A stretch of 64,000 nucleotides of DNA from Bacteroidales bacterium (GCA_017960905.1 JAGCYH010000045.1:1-64000); one strand, 5' to 3'. Positions 23,118-33,373 are shown, counted from the stretch's first letter. Numbers and translations are program-made. Notes: generated from the letters alone by a model not told the origin.

Positions 23118-24662
23118 ATGGAGGATATAACCACATTGTTAGTAATTGGCATCGGAGGTTTCGTTCTGGGTGGCCTTATAGTATGGTTGCTATACAACAC
23201 TGCTCTGAAACGCCGCAGCAAGAAAATCATCAGCGAAGCCGAAGCCGAAGCCGAAGTAATCAAGAAAGATAAGATACTTCAAGCAAAAGAGAAATTCTTA
23301 TCCCTGAAAGCGGAGCACGAGAAAGAGATAAATGCCCGCAACGCGAAAGTGGCGTCAGCCGAGAACCGAATCAAACAAAAAGAGACAAGCCTTAACCAAA
23401 AATTCGAGGAGGTACAACGCAAAGCCAAAGATCTGCAGATACAGAAAGAGAACGTCGACAAGCAATTAGAGATAATTGACAGACGTAACGAAGACGTGGA
23501 AAAGCTTCACAAACAGCAAGTTGAGAAGCTCGAAGCCATTTCGGGCATGTCGGCCGTCGAAGCCAAAGAGGCTCTCAAAGAGAGCATAAAGGCCGAAGCG
23601 CAAACCGAAGCCCTCTCGTATGTGAACGAGATAATGGACGAGGCGAAAATCAACGCCAACAAGGAAGCTAAGAAAATCATACTTCAGACCATACAACGCG
23701 TTGCTACAGAGACCGCTATCGAAAACTCGGTAACGATATTCCACATCGACTCCGACGAGATCAAAGGCCGCATCATCGGTCGCGAAGGCCGCAACATCAG
23801 AGCGCTCGAAGCCGCTACGGGCGTAGAAGTCATCGTAGATGACACGCCCGAAGCCATCGTGCTTTCGGCATTCGACCCGATGCGCCGCGAGATAGCCCGA
23901 CTGGCCCTGCACCAGCTCGTTACCGACGGCCGCATTCACCCGGCACGTATCGAAGAGGTGGTGAACAAAGTTCGCAAACAAGTGGAGGAAGAGGTAATAG
24001 AAACCGGCAAACGGACAACAATAGACCTTGGCATACACGGCTTGCACCCTGAGCTCATCAAGCTCGTGGGTAAAATGAAATACCGCTCATCGTACGGACA
24101 GAACCTGCTGCAGCACGCCCGCGAGACCGCGAATCTCTGTGCTGTAATGGCTTCGGAACTCGGTCTCAACACCAAAAAGGCAAAACGTGCCGGTCTGTTG
24201 CACGATATTGGCAAAGTATCTGACGAGGAGCCGGAACTGCCGCACGCAATACTCGGCATGAAACTCGCTGAGAAATACAAAGAGAAACCCGAGATATGCA
24301 ACGCTATAGGCGCCCACCACGACGAGGTGGAGATGAACACGCTGATAGCACCGATAGTGCAAGTGTGCGATGCCATTTCGGGCGCGCGCCCTGGCGCACG
24401 CCGCGAAATCATCGAAGCCTACATCAAACGTCTCAACGACCTCGAGAACATGGCGCTCTCGTATCCGGGAGTCATCAAGACGTACGCCATTCAAGCTGGT
24501 CGCGAACTGCGCGTAATAGTGGGCAGCGAGAAGATTTCGGATGCCGAAGCAGAGGCTATATCGACCGACTTGGCTCGTAAGATTCAGACCGAAATGACGT
24601 ATCCGGGACAAGTTAAGATCACCGTCATAAGAGAGACAAGAGCTGTCAGCTTCGCTAAATAA
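23118..24662 (+). CDS. rny: Ribonuclease Y
   Basis: A 514-residue membrane-anchored endoribonuclease that starts mRNA decay. I chose the ATG at 23118 ([11 protein letters not shown]) because the N-terminal anchor follows directly (residues 5-27); the frame extending to 23049 would run through the hairpin. A long charged coiled coil (about 30-200) is followed by the KH domain with [19 protein letters not shown] (near 217-235) and the HD domain with HARETANLC (near 330) and the metal pair in GLLHDIGK (near 358). Length and order are canonical. It is the last gene of the zap operon, ended by the terminator at 24684. Confidence 0.95.
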   Translation: MEDITTLLVIGIGGFVLGGLIVWLLYNTALKRRSKKIISEAEAEAEVIKKDKILQAKEKFLSLKAEHEKEINARNAKVASAENRIKQKETSLNQKFEEVQRKAKDLQIQKENVDKQLEIIDRRNEDVEKLHKQQVEKLEAISGMSAVEAKEALKESIKAEAQTEALSYVNEIMDEAKINANKEAKKIILQTIQRVATETAIENSVTIFHIDSDEIKGRIIGREGRNIRALEAATGVEVIVDDTPEAIVLSAFDPMRREIARLALHQLVTDGRIHPARIEEVVNKVRKQVEEEVIETGKRTTIDLGIHGLHPELIKLVGKMKYRSSYGQNLLQHARETANLCAVMASELGLNTKKAKRAGLLHDIGKVSDEEPELPHAILGMKLAEKYKEKPEICNAIGAHHDEVEMNTLIAPIVQVCDAISGARPGARREIIEAYIKRLNDLENMALSYPGVIKTYAIQAGRELRVIVGSEKISDAEAEAISTDLARKIQTEMTYPGQVKITVIRETRAVSFAK

Positions 24663-24683
24663 CGAACTGACACATACGACTTT

Positions 24684-24720
24684 AAATCTGCCGGCTCTTA
24701 TGAGCCGGCAGATTTTTTAT
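24684..24720 (+). terminator. Terminator of the zapA-rny operon
   Basis: AAATCTGCCGGCTC pairs with GAGCCGGCAGATTT (loop TTAT) followed by a T-run. Confidence 0.88.
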
Positions 24721-24732
24721 TGCACTATGGGC

Positions 24733-24764
24733 AAAAAAAAGGTTTTGCCCTTTAGGGCAAAACC
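24733..24764 (-). terminator. Terminator of the DUF349 gene
   Basis: GGTTTTGCCC / GGGCAAAACC with loop TTTA (24741-24764) and eight As at 24733-24740, which are a T-tract on the minus strand. Confidence 0.82.
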
Positions 24765-24789
24765 TCACGAACCACTTATACAAAAAATA

Positions 24790-26610
24790 TTATCCAACTA
24801 AGGCATCAATAATGTCTAATTTAAGATTAATCATATCGATATTCGCCCGAGCGTTTTTAATCTTCTCGTTCACATCGTTCACCAGACGGTCGGTCTGCTT
24901 CGATTTCGTTGTGAAGAATCCGATATTGTTTTCGAGTTGTACGATATCTTGTTCTAATTGTTTCAATTTAGTAATCAATTTATTACGTTCGTGCGTAATT
25001 TTATCTCGTCCGTTTAGCTCGTCGAGCATAAGCTCCATACGCGATTTGAAGCGCTGCAGATTGCGGTTGTTGTCGTCGGTGTTGAGCTTATCATACTGCT
25101 GGTTGATGAGCGAAGCGAATTCCTGATTGATATCGTTTTTAACTTTTTTAGCCACAAAGCCTATTTGGTTCCAACGTTGTTGGAACGATTGCAACACTTT
25201 GAAGTGCTCGTCAACATCTTCGGGCATTTGATAAGCCTTAAGCTCCTCAATTATAGCGCGTTTCTTTTCAAGATTTTCGTTTTGCTCTCCATCAACGCCT
25301 TCAAAATGCTGCGCTTTGTTATTGAAAAATTTATCGCAAGCCGCTCTGAAACGTGTCCAGATTGCTTCGGAACGTTTATGGGGCACCGGACCAATTTTCT
25401 TCCATTGCTTCTGAAGGTTAATCAGCGCGTCGGTTGTCTTTCGCCAATCGGTACTGTCGGCCAACTCTTCGGCCTTCTCGCACAACTTCACTTTCTCATC
25501 ATAGTTGACGCTGAGCGAAGCGTTGAAATCCTTGTATGTCTTGCGTTTCTTCTCGTAAATAACATCGCAGAGTTTTCTGAAATCGGCGTACACCGAGTTG
25601 TTGAACTCCTTTGGCGCGAAACCAATTGAGCGCCAACGCGTCTGTATCTCAAGCATTTTATTGACTACGGCATCGCACTCCTTGATGGTCTCCATAGGCG
25701 ACTTGCCGAGTTCTTCAACTTCCTTACAGAGAGCGAGTTTCGCCTCGTAATTCTGTTTTTCTTTCTCGTGGTTTTCATCGACGTACTTATGGAAACGCTC
25801 GTTGATGACATTTGTAGCGGCTTTGAGTCGGTTCCACAGCGCTTCGCGCTGTTCGGCCGACACCGGACCGATGTTTTTCCAGCTTGCATGTATCTGTTGA
25901 ATAGCGAAAAACGCCTTCGGTGCCGACGGCTGGTCAACCAGCTTCTCGGCCTGCTCACAGAGTTTAACCTTCTCGTCGTAGTTGCGTTTCATATCAAGCT
26001 CGCGAAGGTCGCGGCTTATACGCATATTGTCGTAGAACTTGTCGACGCAGGTACGGTAAGCCGAATCTATTTCGGCTTTCTCGTTCTGCGGCACCTGTCC
26101 TATTTTCTTCCATTGCGCCATCAGCTCTTTGAAAGTCTTGTTCTGCTCGCCATTATCGGGCTGCGCCAAGATATTATTCATGTTCTGAATAATGTTTCTC
26201 TTTTCAAGAGCGTTCTGTTTGCGTTCTTTATCAGCTGCCTCCTTTTCAGATTTTCGTGTTTCGCGGTATTTGCTGTAAAGCTCTTTCATCTTCTGGTCGA
26301 GCGGGTCGGGCACGGGTTTGAAGTCCTTCTCCTCACCGCCTTCGTCGATGAATTTCTGATGCAGCTCATCGTTGGCGGCCTTAGTGAGGGCGTCAAATGA
26401 GCTTTTCACATCTTCAAGATGCTTCGCAACTTCTGTCAATACGTAGTCCTCTTGTACTTTTTTAAAGTACTTAACGAGTTCTTCGCGAGTCATACCCGTC
26501 AAATCGGAGCGCAAAACCTCTTTTTCGGCGGCTTCAGCCGCCTCATTTGGCGCTTCAATCTGCGGTTGCACGTTCTCTGTGTGCTCAATACTAATATTAT
26601 TCTCTTCCAT
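24790..26610 (-). CDS. DUF349 repeat protein
   Basis: A 606-residue cytoplasmic protein made of an acidic N-terminus (about 1-60) and five or more DUF349 repeats of about 70 residues, each with a phrase such as LMAQWKKIGQVP (near 165), IHASWKNIGPVS (near 243), IQTRWRSIGFAPKE (near 316), LQKQWKKIGPVPHK (near 392) and FQQRWNQIGFVAKK (near 465). A C-terminal coiled coil follows. The family function is unknown. I prefer the ATG at 26610 (MEENNISIEH), where the family-like acidic start begins; an alternative lies 7 codons upstream. Single gene with its own terminator. Confidence 0.85.
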   Translation of the reverse strand: MEENNISIEHTENVQPQIEAPNEAAEAAEKEVLRSDLTGMTREELVKYFKKVQEDYVLTEVAKHLEDVKSSFDALTKAANDELHQKFIDEGGEEKDFKPVPDPLDQKMKELYSKYRETRKSEKEAADKERKQNALEKRNIIQNMNNILAQPDNGEQNKTFKELMAQWKKIGQVPQNEKAEIDSAYRTCVDKFYDNMRISRDLRELDMKRNYDEKVKLCEQAEKLVDQPSAPKAFFAIQQIHASWKNIGPVSAEQREALWNRLKAATNVINERFHKYVDENHEKEKQNYEAKLALCKEVEELGKSPMETIKECDAVVNKMLEIQTRWRSIGFAPKEFNNSVYADFRKLCDVIYEKKRKTYKDFNASLSVNYDEKVKLCEKAEELADSTDWRKTTDALINLQKQWKKIGPVPHKRSEAIWTRFRAACDKFFNNKAQHFEGVDGEQNENLEKKRAIIEELKAYQMPEDVDEHFKVLQSFQQRWNQIGFVAKKVKNDINQEFASLINQQYDKLNTDDNNRNLQRFKSRMELMLDELNGRDKITHERNKLITKLKQLEQDIVQLENNIGFFTTKSKQTDRLVNDVNEKIKNARANIDMINLKLDIIDALVG

Positions 26611-26725
26611 AGCACATTGTAAATTAGGCATTTAGCTTTGCGGCATAGTGCCACAAAAATCAGGCACAAAATATTAAAATTTGTTGATAAAAACAAATTT
26701 TAATAATTTTTTTTTCAATATTTTT

Positions 26726-27895
26726 TTATTTCTTCTCGACAACAGAAATCATGTCGGCCAAACGACGCGCCCTTTCTTTGATGAGCAGCGGTTCGGTGCC
26801 CTGATTGTCCCATGCCACAACGACGCCCATGCGGCGGTTGAGCCGCGCCAGAGGCTTGGCGAAAATACGCACGTCGCATTTGCTGTCGAGCAGAACCTGC
26901 TCGACGCCTACGTAGTCGGGGTGCTGGAACTCACCAGAGGCGAGAATAACGGCACTTGCGCCCGGACGTATGAAGTCGATTGTGGTGATGGGCAGGCCCA
27001 AGACAGCGCGGGCGTGCAGCTCGAACTCGTTGAGATTCTGCGTGCCGGCGAGTGTCACCATGCCGGTATCGTGCGGACGGGGCGAGAGCTCGGAGAAGAC
27101 CACGCCGTCGTCGCATATGAAGAATTCGACGCCAAAGATGCCGGCACCGCCGAGAGCCTTAGTGACTTTGTCGGCCATTTGTTGCGCTTGCGCAACAAAT
27201 GCGTCGGGAATGGCAGCCGGCTGCCAGCTTTCCTGGTAGTCGCCGCGCACCTGATGGTGGCTTATCGGGCGGCAGAAGAGCGTAGGTCCGTTTTTCTGTG
27301 TTACGGTGAGCAGTGTTATTTCGCTTTTGAACGGCACAAAGGCTTCGACAATGACCTCATGCGAGTCGCCTCTACCCTTTTCGGCGAACGACCAGGCGTT
27401 GTCGATGTCGGCTTCGGTGCGCACAACAGATTGTCCTTTGCCCGACGACGACATGAGTGGTTTCACCACGCATGGCAGTCCGATTTCCTTGACGGCTTTG
27501 CGCATCTGCTCGAGCGACGAGGCATAGCGGTAGGCCGCAGTGCGCAGGCCGAGTTCGGATGCTGCCAGTTCGCGTATGGCCTTACGGTTCATAGTGAAGT
27601 TGGCAGCTTTTGCCGAAGGCACCACATGAATGCCCTGTTTTTCATAATCGTAGAAGCGTTCGGTACGAACGGCCTCAATTTCGGGCACTATGATATCGGG
27701 TTTGTGCTTAGCGACGATGGCGTCGAGCTGAGCACCGTCGAGCATGTTAATCACTTCGCACTCGTCGGCCACCTGCATGGCAGGTGCGCCTGCGTAACTG
27801 TCGGTGGCAATGACGTATTGCCCGAGGCGTTTGAGGGCAATGACGAACTCTTTGCCAAGCTCGCCTGAGCCTAATAACAAGATTTTTTTGACCAT
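26726..27895 (-). CDS. purT: Formate-dependent GAR transformylase PurT
   Basis: A 389-residue ATP-grasp enzyme that makes formylglycinamide ribonucleotide from GAR, formate and ATP in purine synthesis, without folate. The N-terminal Rossmann start [20 protein letters not shown] is diagnostic; the ATP-grasp loop MSSSGKGQS is near 155, the metal-binding [29 protein letters not shown] near 265-292, and the ending [11 protein letters not shown] fits the family. The length matches E. coli PurT (392). It stands alone between the DUF349 gene and the ribosomal-protein operon. Confidence 0.96.
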   Translation of the reverse strand: MVKKILLLGSGELGKEFVIALKRLGQYVIATDSYAGAPAMQVADECEVINMLDGAQLDAIVAKHKPDIIVPEIEAVRTERFYDYEKQGIHVVPSAKAANFTMNRKAIRELAASELGLRTAAYRYASSLEQMRKAVKEIGLPCVVKPLMSSSGKGQSVVRTEADIDNAWSFAEKGRGDSHEVIVEAFVPFKSEITLLTVTQKNGPTLFCRPISHHQVRGDYQESWQPAAIPDAFVAQAQQMADKVTKALGGAGIFGVEFFICDDGVVFSELSPRPHDTGMVTLAGTQNLNEFELHARAVLGLPITTIDFIRPGASAVILASGEFQHPDYVGVEQVLLDSKCDVRIFAKPLARLNRRMGVVVAWDNQGTEPLLIKERARRLADMISVVEKK

Positions 27896-27971
27896 GATTA
27901 TGCCGTTTAATTTTTTTTGACGAAAATAACGATTTTAAATATACGATGAACTTTTTTCGGGAAAAATATGT

Positions 27972-28006
27972 GAAAAAAAAAGTCGATGACTCACGTCATC
28001 GACTTT
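27972..28006 (-). terminator. Terminator of the rpsF-rpsR-rplI operon
   Basis: AAGTCGATGAC / GTCATCGACTT with loop TCAC; the run of As at 27973-27981 is the T-tract on the minus strand. Confidence 0.85.
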
Positions 28007-28048
28007 ATGTGTGTGTGTGAAAAAAGTATTCTTTGTTAATAAATAAAA

Positions 28049-28495
28049 TTATTCTGCTACCACTTCGAAAGCGATATCAACTTTGACTTCGCGGTGAAGT
28101 TTGATGGTAGCTGTGTACTTACCAAGGTCTTTGATGTTCTCGTCCTTGATAAGGATGATCTTGCGATCGATATCGAAACCAGCGTTTTTGAGGGCTTCGG
28201 CAATTTGAATAGTATTGACCGAGCCGAAGATTTTGCCGGTAGAGCTTGCTTTGGCGCCGATGGTGAGCGAGAGGCCTTCCATTTTGGCAGCAAGTTCGAC
28301 AGCGTCTTGCTTGAGTTTGGCAAGCTTGTGAGCGCGCTGTTTGAGGTTTTCAGCCAACACTTTCTTAGCCGACTCGGTAGCCAGGATAGCGATGCCTTGC
28401 GGGATAAGATAGTTGCGGCCGTAGCCGTTCTTAACGGTGATTATATCGTCTTTGTGGCCCAGTTTAGCCACGTCGGTTTTCAATATTACTTCCAT
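28049..28495 (-). CDS. rplI: 50S ribosomal protein L9
   Basis: A 148-residue ribosomal protein that bridges 23S rRNA domains through two globular ends and a long helix. The N-terminal domain MEVILKTDVAKLGHKDDIITVKNGYGRNYLIP carries the L9 signature (G...VKNGYGRNYLIP). A connecting helix follows, and the C-terminal domain has KIFGSVNTIQIAEAL. Last gene of the rpsF-rpsR-rplI operon, 19 bases after rpsR, and ended by the terminator at 27972. Confidence 0.97.
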   Translation of the reverse strand: MEVILKTDVAKLGHKDDIITVKNGYGRNYLIPQGIAILATESAKKVLAENLKQRAHKLAKLKQDAVELAAKMEGLSLTIGAKASSTGKIFGSVNTIQIAEALKNAGFDIDRKIILIKDENIKDLGKYTATIKLHREVKVDIAFEVVAE

Positions 28496-28514
28496 TTGTA
28501 AATCCTCCTTAAAA

Positions 28515-28784
28515 TTATTTCATCAAATCGGTTACGTATGGCAGCAATGCCAAATGACGTGCGCGTTTAACAGCTTGAGCTACTTTACGCTGATACTTCA
28601 ACGAGGTGCCGGTGATGCGGCGCGGAAGGATTTTACCTTGTTCGTTGAGGAATTTCTTGAGGAATTCCGGGTTTTTGTAATCAACGTACTTGATGCCTGC
28701 CTTTTTGAAGCGGCAGTACTTTTTCTTCTTAACCTCAACTGTGGGAGGTGTAAGATAACGAATTTCTGATGGACTTTGTGACAT
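28515..28784 (-). CDS. rpsR: 30S ribosomal protein S18
   Basis: An 89-residue small-subunit protein that pairs with S6 on the platform. The signature [18 protein letters not shown] (near 20-37) is followed by [32 protein letters not shown], which is the conserved body of S18. Operon position between rpsF (3 bases upstream) and rplI is the standard Bacteroidales order. Confidence 0.97.
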   Translation of the reverse strand: MSQSPSEIRYLTPPTVEVKKKKYCRFKKAGIKYVDYKNPEFLKKFLNEQGKILPRRITGTSLKYQRKVAQAVKRARHLALLPYVTDLMK

Positions 28785-28787
28785 GGC

Positions 28788-29141
28788 TTAATTCTCCTTT
28801 ACTTCTTCTTTTTTAACAGCTTTTCTTCTTGTTTCACTGTACTGGCAAGCGTATTTACCGAGCTTGAATGTCAAGAAACGGATGATGCGCTCGTCGCGAC
28901 GGTAAGATGTTTCGAGTTTGTCGATGAAACTCGGTTCTGCTTTGAATTCAAACAGGCTGTAGAAGCCTGTTGTCTTCTTCTGAATAGGGTAAGCCAACTT
29001 ACGAAGACCCCAATTTTCTTCGTTTATCATTTCGCCTCCGTTTTCAAGGATGAGATCCTTGAATTTTTGTACCGCTTCCTTCATCTGGCTTTCAGACAAA
29101 ACGGGAGTTAAAATGAAAACGGTTTCATACTGATTCAACAT
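28788..29141 (-). CDS. rpsF: 30S ribosomal protein S6
   Basis: A 117-residue ribosomal protein forming a heterodimer with S18. I start at the ATG at 29141 ([19 protein letters not shown]); the longer frame from 29216 would run into the promoter at 29173. The segment [19 protein letters not shown] (near 48-66) is typical of S6. First gene of the three-gene ribosomal operon. Confidence 0.96.
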   Translation of the reverse strand: MLNQYETVFILTPVLSESQMKEAVQKFKDLILENGGEMINEENWGLRKLAYPIQKKTTGFYSLFEFKAEPSFIDKLETSYRRDERIIRFLTFKLGKYACQYSETRRKAVKKEEVKEN

Positions 29142-29172
29142 ATCTTTTAAAGTTTTTAGTTTTAATCGGGCG

Positions 29173-29180
29173 CAAAGGTA
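29173..29180 (-). promoter_or_regulatory. -7 box (TACCTTTG) of the rpsF operon
   Basis: CAAAGGTA on the plus strand, TACCTTTG on the minus strand, about 32 bases upstream of the rpsF start codon. Confidence 0.65.
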
Positions 29181-29298
29181 GTGCTTTTTTATTGAAAAAC
29201 AAATATTTATTGGCAAGAATATCGTTTTTTTATTTTCTCGTTAGGAATACGCTGAAAATAAGCACTTTTAATCTTCAGAATCGGGTTTAAGAACAGGT

Positions 29299-30117
29299 TT
29301 ATCCGAAAAATAACTTGTATAATTTATCGCATATAAAATCCCATAACCATCTGAGTGAGGAACCGATATCCTGCTGTTTTGGGGCCTGCGGCTTCGGGCA
29401 TCTGTTTCTTACAGCCGTCAGGTCATTGTTGTTCTCTTTCAGCAAATCGGCTATTGATGCGTTTTTGTTGAACACATTGATATCCTATTGGGAAGCCGCC
29501 TTGTCGGCTTTTCTCAGATAGTTGTCAGTCTGCCATATAGTCCATTCGTTGGTGTAAGGTTTTTGGCCGCCGGCCAGCCATATTCTGCACTCTGCGAACG
29601 ATGAAGAGAGGATGTTGCGATATGTCCGTTCGGTGCAGTAAATAATCGGGGCCACTTCATATTCGTCTTCAAACAAATCGACCAATTCTCTCAGTTTGGC
29701 TCTGTATTCTTTTCTGGTGAAAACGTTGAAATCAGTCTCTACGTCAATCATAGGCACATGCTTGTCGGAAGCCACATCGGCAGTCGTTTTGAAATTCTCA
29801 AATTGCTTTTTTATCGACACTCTTGGTCTGAAGAAATGATACGAGCCGACATTCATGCCATGCTTTTTGGCAAGCGCGATATAGGTTTTGTATTTTGTGT
29901 CCTTGTGGCTTGAGCCTTCTGTGGCTTTCATGTACACAAATTGTATCTTTTTATCCTTTGCAAGCAAAGGGAAACTCTTAATCAGGTTGTGATGCGATAT
30001 GTCAACACCGTCGTAAACATTAGGGCTGCCAGCGTAGCGTCCGGCTTGGGCGTCGGGACATACGGCCATATATAAAATGGTGAAAAAACTGATAAGGCAG
30101 AGCTTAAATATCTTCAT
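29299..30117 (-). pseudogene. GH25 lysozyme interrupted by an in-frame amber codon
   Basis: A secreted muramidase-type glycoside hydrolase of family 25. The first 210 codons (to the TAG at 29485-29487) give a signal peptide (1-25), the start VYDGVDISHHN near 35 with the catalytic-site Asp, YMKATEGSSHKD, NVGSYHFFRP, the acidic pair in PMIDVETDF near 143, and WTIWQTDNY near 198. After the TAG the same frame continues for 61 codons, beginning DINVFNKN, the usual last strand of GH25 domains, and ends at 29299. So the gene probably encoded about 272 residues and has one nonsense mutation; read-through or a sequencing error are alternatives. The active-site residues all lie before the stop. Confidence 0.75.
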
Positions 30118-30166
30118 GTCAGATGTTTACGGATTGCTATTCCTTTTACGCAAAACAGAGGCAATA

Positions 30167-30200
30167 GTTGTTCGGCCTGCCGAAGGGCGGGCCGAACAAC
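30167..30200. repeat. GC-rich 15-bp hairpin upstream of the GH25 gene
   Basis: GTTGTTCGGCCTGCC pairs with GGCGGGCCGAACAAC (one G-U, loop GAAG). There is no T-tract on either side. It lies between the divergent GH25 and DUF4268 genes and could be an operator or a REP-like element. Confidence 0.5.
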
Positions 30201-30308
30201 GCGAAAAAATCACATTAGAGAGTTCTCATTTTCAACAGATTAACAAAAAAGTTATATTTTCGGGTGCATTTTTTTCATCTTTTTCATCGTTAATACAGCA
30301 ACAGTTTT

Positions 30309-30316
30309 TATTTTTG
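30309..30316 (+). promoter_or_regulatory. -7 box (TATTTTTG) of the DUF4268 gene
   Basis: TATTTTTG matches TAnnTTTG, 30 bases before the ATG at 30347. Confidence 0.6.
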
Positions 30317-30346
30317 CATTAACAGAAATAAAAGAAAAAACAGACA

Positions 30347-30802
30347 ATGTATTCAAAAGAAGAAGCTCAACAAATCCGCCATGAATTTTGGCACAAACTT
30401 GAGAGCAAATCGCGTAAAGTGCCCGGCCAGAACGGCAAGGCGATAAAATGGATAGGCGACAAGACGGGCGTGAAAGGCCTGGATCTGCGTTTCGACGTTG
30501 ACCGAGAGAAAGCCATCGTAGCGTTGGAGATAAACACCAACAGCGAAGAGAAGCAGAACGCCATGTGGGAGAAGATGAACAACTGCAAAGCACTGTTCGA
30601 GAAGAACTTCGGCGGTCCGCTCGTCTGGGAACGCAACTACGAGAAGGCGTCGGGCGAGAAAGTGATCAGAATATACGTCGAGACAGCTGGCGACCTGTAC
30701 AACAAGGATATGTGGTCGGACATGCTGCGCTTCATGATCGACAACATGATAAAGCTCGAGAAAGCTTTCCGCGAGGTGCAGGATTATCTAATTCACTTTT
30801 AA
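30347..30802 (+). CDS. DUF4268 domain protein
   Basis: A 151-residue protein matching the short stand-alone DUF4268 type of Bacteroidota: MYSKEEAQQIRHEFWHKLES at the start, GLDLRFDVDREKAIVALEI near 44-62, WERNYEKASGEKVIRIYVE near 98-116. In larger proteins this domain accompanies predicted nucleases, but alone its role is unknown. It ends 4 bases before the presumed start of trkH, so the two may be co-transcribed. Confidence 0.82.
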   Translation: MYSKEEAQQIRHEFWHKLESKSRKVPGQNGKAIKWIGDKTGVKGLDLRFDVDREKAIVALEINTNSEEKQNAMWEKMNNCKALFEKNFGGPLVWERNYEKASGEKVIRIYVETAGDLYNKDMWSDMLRFMIDNMIKLEKAFREVQDYLIHF

Positions 30803-30806
30803 TTAA

Positions 30807-32639
30807 TTGATTACACGTGAAGACATACGGCGGCGCTACAATAGTATAAAGTATAAAGTAGCTCTGTTTGCCCAACGCTCCGGACGACGCGTAAACCAAA
30901 TAGTAGACACGCTGACCATATTAGTGGCCATCTGGTGCATAGGCAACGTATTGTGGCAAATAGGTTTCTCGACCAACGATGAGACCATAGGCTGGTTGGT
31001 CAGAATCAACCAGCTGGCCATTCCTTTTTTCGGTATCGTGCAGGTTTACAAGCTGTTCAACTACTGGAATACCGGCAGCAAGATACCGCTGAGCGAAATA
31101 ATATACGCCATCATAACGTGGGTATACTATATATATATGCCACCGTGCGGCACCGAAACTGGCGGGTGGACCGATTATCTGGCACATCAGTATGCGGTGT
31201 GCGCCATTGTATCAATACTGTCGGTCAATGAGTTATCGAGGCTGGGCATAATGATACTCAGCAAGAAGACGAGCCCCACCCTGCTGTTCATCGGCAGTTT
31301 CATCATCATCATACTCATTGGCTGCGGGCTTCTGCTGATGCCGCGCAGCAACACGGGCGATTTGTCGTTCGTCGATGCGCTGTTCACATCGACGTCGGCG
31401 GTGTGCGTTACGGGCTTGACGGTGATTGACGTGCCCACAAGCTTGACGACCTTCGGGCAAGTGGTTCTGCTGCTGCTCATACAGCTCGGCGGCTTGGGCG
31501 TAATGACGTTCACGTGTTTCTTCGCCCTGTCGCTGACAGGGCGTGCGTCGTTTCAGAACCGATTCATTATCAAGGATTTGGTGAGCGTAGAGAATATGAC
31601 TGACATATTCAAAACGCTGAAACGCATTATGTACACCACCTTCACCATCGAATTTGTGTGTGCGTGGCTCTTCTACATGCAAATAAAAGACTCGTACCCC
31701 GACCTGTCGCAGGGGCGTGTTGTGTTCATAGCTGTATTTCACGCAATATCAGCATTTTGTAACGCCGGATTCACCAACATCGACGGCGGACTGATGAACG
31801 CGGCAATCATTGATTGCCGCGCCATACACATCATTGTGGCGTTCACAGTGATATTGGGCAGTTCGGGTTTCCCTGTGCAGTCGAGCCTTATCGACTGGGT
31901 GAAGATACATTTGCGCCAGCTGTTCCACCGTCTGTTCAACAAAAAGAAAAAAATATTCAACAACACCCGCCTCATCAGCGCCGGAAACCGCATAACGATA
32001 TACACACACCTGATTCTGGTGGGCGTGGGCATGCTGCTGTTCTTTTTCACCGAATACAATTTCAGTCAGTCGGACGACACGTTTGGCGGGCGGTTGGTCG
32101 ATTCGCTATTTCTCTCAGTATCAACTCGTTCGATAGGTTTCAACACCGTTTCACTCGACTCGCTGAGTTCGATAACCGTATTACTGATGCTACTGCTGAT
32201 GTGGATAGGCGGCGCGCCGCTTTCGACGGCGGGCGGCATAAAAGTAACCACGTTTGCCATAGCCTTTATGAATGTCCGTTCGATACTCAAGCGAAAAGAT
32301 TCGCTTGAGTGCTTCGGCCGCCAGATAACGCACGACTCAGTGATGCGCGCCTTCGCAATGATATTCCTGTCGATATTCTTCATTTTGGCGTGCGCCATAA
32401 TACTGAAGATATGCGACCCCGACATAGGCATGACGAAGATACTCTTCGAGTCGTGCTCGGCGATAAGCACTACGGGCTTGTCGCTCAACCTTACGGGCGA
32501 ACTCTCGACGGCGTCGAGAGTGGTGCTCATAGTGGCCATGTTCATTGGCCGTATCGGCATTCTGTCGTTCGTACTGTGCTTTGTATCACCAAGTTCGAAG
32601 CAATACTACTCGTATCCGTACGAGAACATTGTAATATAA
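30807..32639 (+). CDS. trkH: Trk-type potassium uptake channel subunit TrkH
   Basis: A 610-residue inner-membrane K+ translocator that works with TrkA. The predicted start is a TTG (30807-30809), as no ATG or GTG in frame precedes the first helix (MITREDIRRR...). Four pore repeats can be followed by their filter loops: FTSTSAVCVTGLTV near 192-205, SAFCNAGFTN near 313-322, STRSIGFNTV near 440-450, SCSAISTTGLSL near 553-564. An extra helical N-terminus of about 140 residues, seen in Bacteroidota TrkH, comes first. trkA follows 42 bases downstream. Confidence 0.92.
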   Translation: MITREDIRRRYNSIKYKVALFAQRSGRRVNQIVDTLTILVAIWCIGNVLWQIGFSTNDETIGWLVRINQLAIPFFGIVQVYKLFNYWNTGSKIPLSEIIYAIITWVYYIYMPPCGTETGGWTDYLAHQYAVCAIVSILSVNELSRLGIMILSKKTSPTLLFIGSFIIIILIGCGLLLMPRSNTGDLSFVDALFTSTSAVCVTGLTVIDVPTSLTTFGQVVLLLLIQLGGLGVMTFTCFFALSLTGRASFQNRFIIKDLVSVENMTDIFKTLKRIMYTTFTIEFVCAWLFYMQIKDSYPDLSQGRVVFIAVFHAISAFCNAGFTNIDGGLMNAAIIDCRAIHIIVAFTVILGSSGFPVQSSLIDWVKIHLRQLFHRLFNKKKKIFNNTRLISAGNRITIYTHLILVGVGMLLFFFTEYNFSQSDDTFGGRLVDSLFLSVSTRSIGFNTVSLDSLSSITVLLMLLLMWIGGAPLSTAGGIKVTTFAIAFMNVRSILKRKDSLECFGRQITHDSVMRAFAMIFLSIFFILACAIILKICDPDIGMTKILFESCSAISTTGLSLNLTGELSTASRVVLIVAMFIGRIGILSFVLCFVSPSSKQYYSYPYENIVI

Positions 32640-32681
32640 AAACGAAAAAAAGAGTTTAAAACAACATAACACATTGATATT

Positions 32682-33371
32682 ATGAAGTTTATAGTAATAG
32701 GTCTGGGTAGTTTCGGCGGCAACTTGTCGCTGCAGCTTTTCGCACACGGACACGAAGTGATAGGCATCGATTCGAATCCGTCGATAGTGGAAGAGTACAA
32801 AAGCCAAATAACAGCAACGGTATGCCTCAACGCGACCGAAGAGGCTGCTATACGCAGCCAGCCTATACTCGAAGTTGACGCCGTGATAGTGGCCATAGGC
32901 GAAGACTGGTCGGCGTCGATACAGACGACGGCCTTGCTCAAGACGCTGGGTGTCAGACATATAATAGGCCGCTCGCTGTCGAAGTTGCACGTGATGGTGC
33001 TGAAAGGGCTCGGCATTATCGACGTATTCAACCCCGAATACGAAGCCGCCAAAGCCATTGCCAACCGAGTGATATCGAAACACGTGGTGAGCACCTACAA
33101 CTTAGGTAACGACGTGGCTATCAACGAGATAGAAGTACCGTCGATGTTCATAGGACAATCGACGACCGAGATAGACCTGAAGAAAAACTTCGGGCTCAAT
33201 CTGGTGGCTGTACGCCACACCGAAGTGCGCACAGGCTTTACCGGAACAGTAAACGAGACGACAGCCACCATCTACGAGTTCGACAAGCCGTACACATTCA
33301 CCAAAGGCGACTTCATGGTGGTTTGCGGCACGACATACCAGACCGAGAAACTCATAGCACTAATAAAATAG
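32682..33371 (+). CDS. trkA: Potassium uptake regulatory protein TrkA
   Basis: A 229-residue NAD(H)-binding gating subunit of the Trk channel. The RCK_N Rossmann fold begins MKFIVIGLGSFGGNLSLQLF (GxGxxG variant GLGSFG) and the acidic residue after strand 2 is in VIGIDSNPS. The RCK_C domain (about 140-229) ends with the phrase FTKGDFMVVCGT. Single-copy RCK length, as expected for the short TrkA/KtrA type. Located between trkH and the DUF2461 gene, in one operon (2 bases to the next gene). Confidence 0.92.
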   Translation: MKFIVIGLGSFGGNLSLQLFAHGHEVIGIDSNPSIVEEYKSQITATVCLNATEEAAIRSQPILEVDAVIVAIGEDWSASIQTTALLKTLGVRHIIGRSLSKLHVMVLKGLGIIDVFNPEYEAAKAIANRVISKHVVSTYNLGNDVAINEIEVPSMFIGQSTTEIDLKKNFGLNLVAVRHTEVRTGFTGTVNETTATIYEFDKPYTFTKGDFMVVCGTTYQTEKLIALIK

Positions 33372-33373
33372 CC

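Noticed and set aside
29485-29487. TAG recoding in this organism
   Set aside because: Other genes end with TAG normally (for example the methylase at 45599 and the XRE gene), so a general reassignment is unlikely; a nonsense mutation or read error is simpler.
32765-32785. tRNA T-arm-like TTCGAATCC
   Set aside because: It lies inside trkA (codons for Ser-Asn-Pro) and no acceptor or anticodon arm can be built around it; a similar string in uvrA (49515) is also coding.
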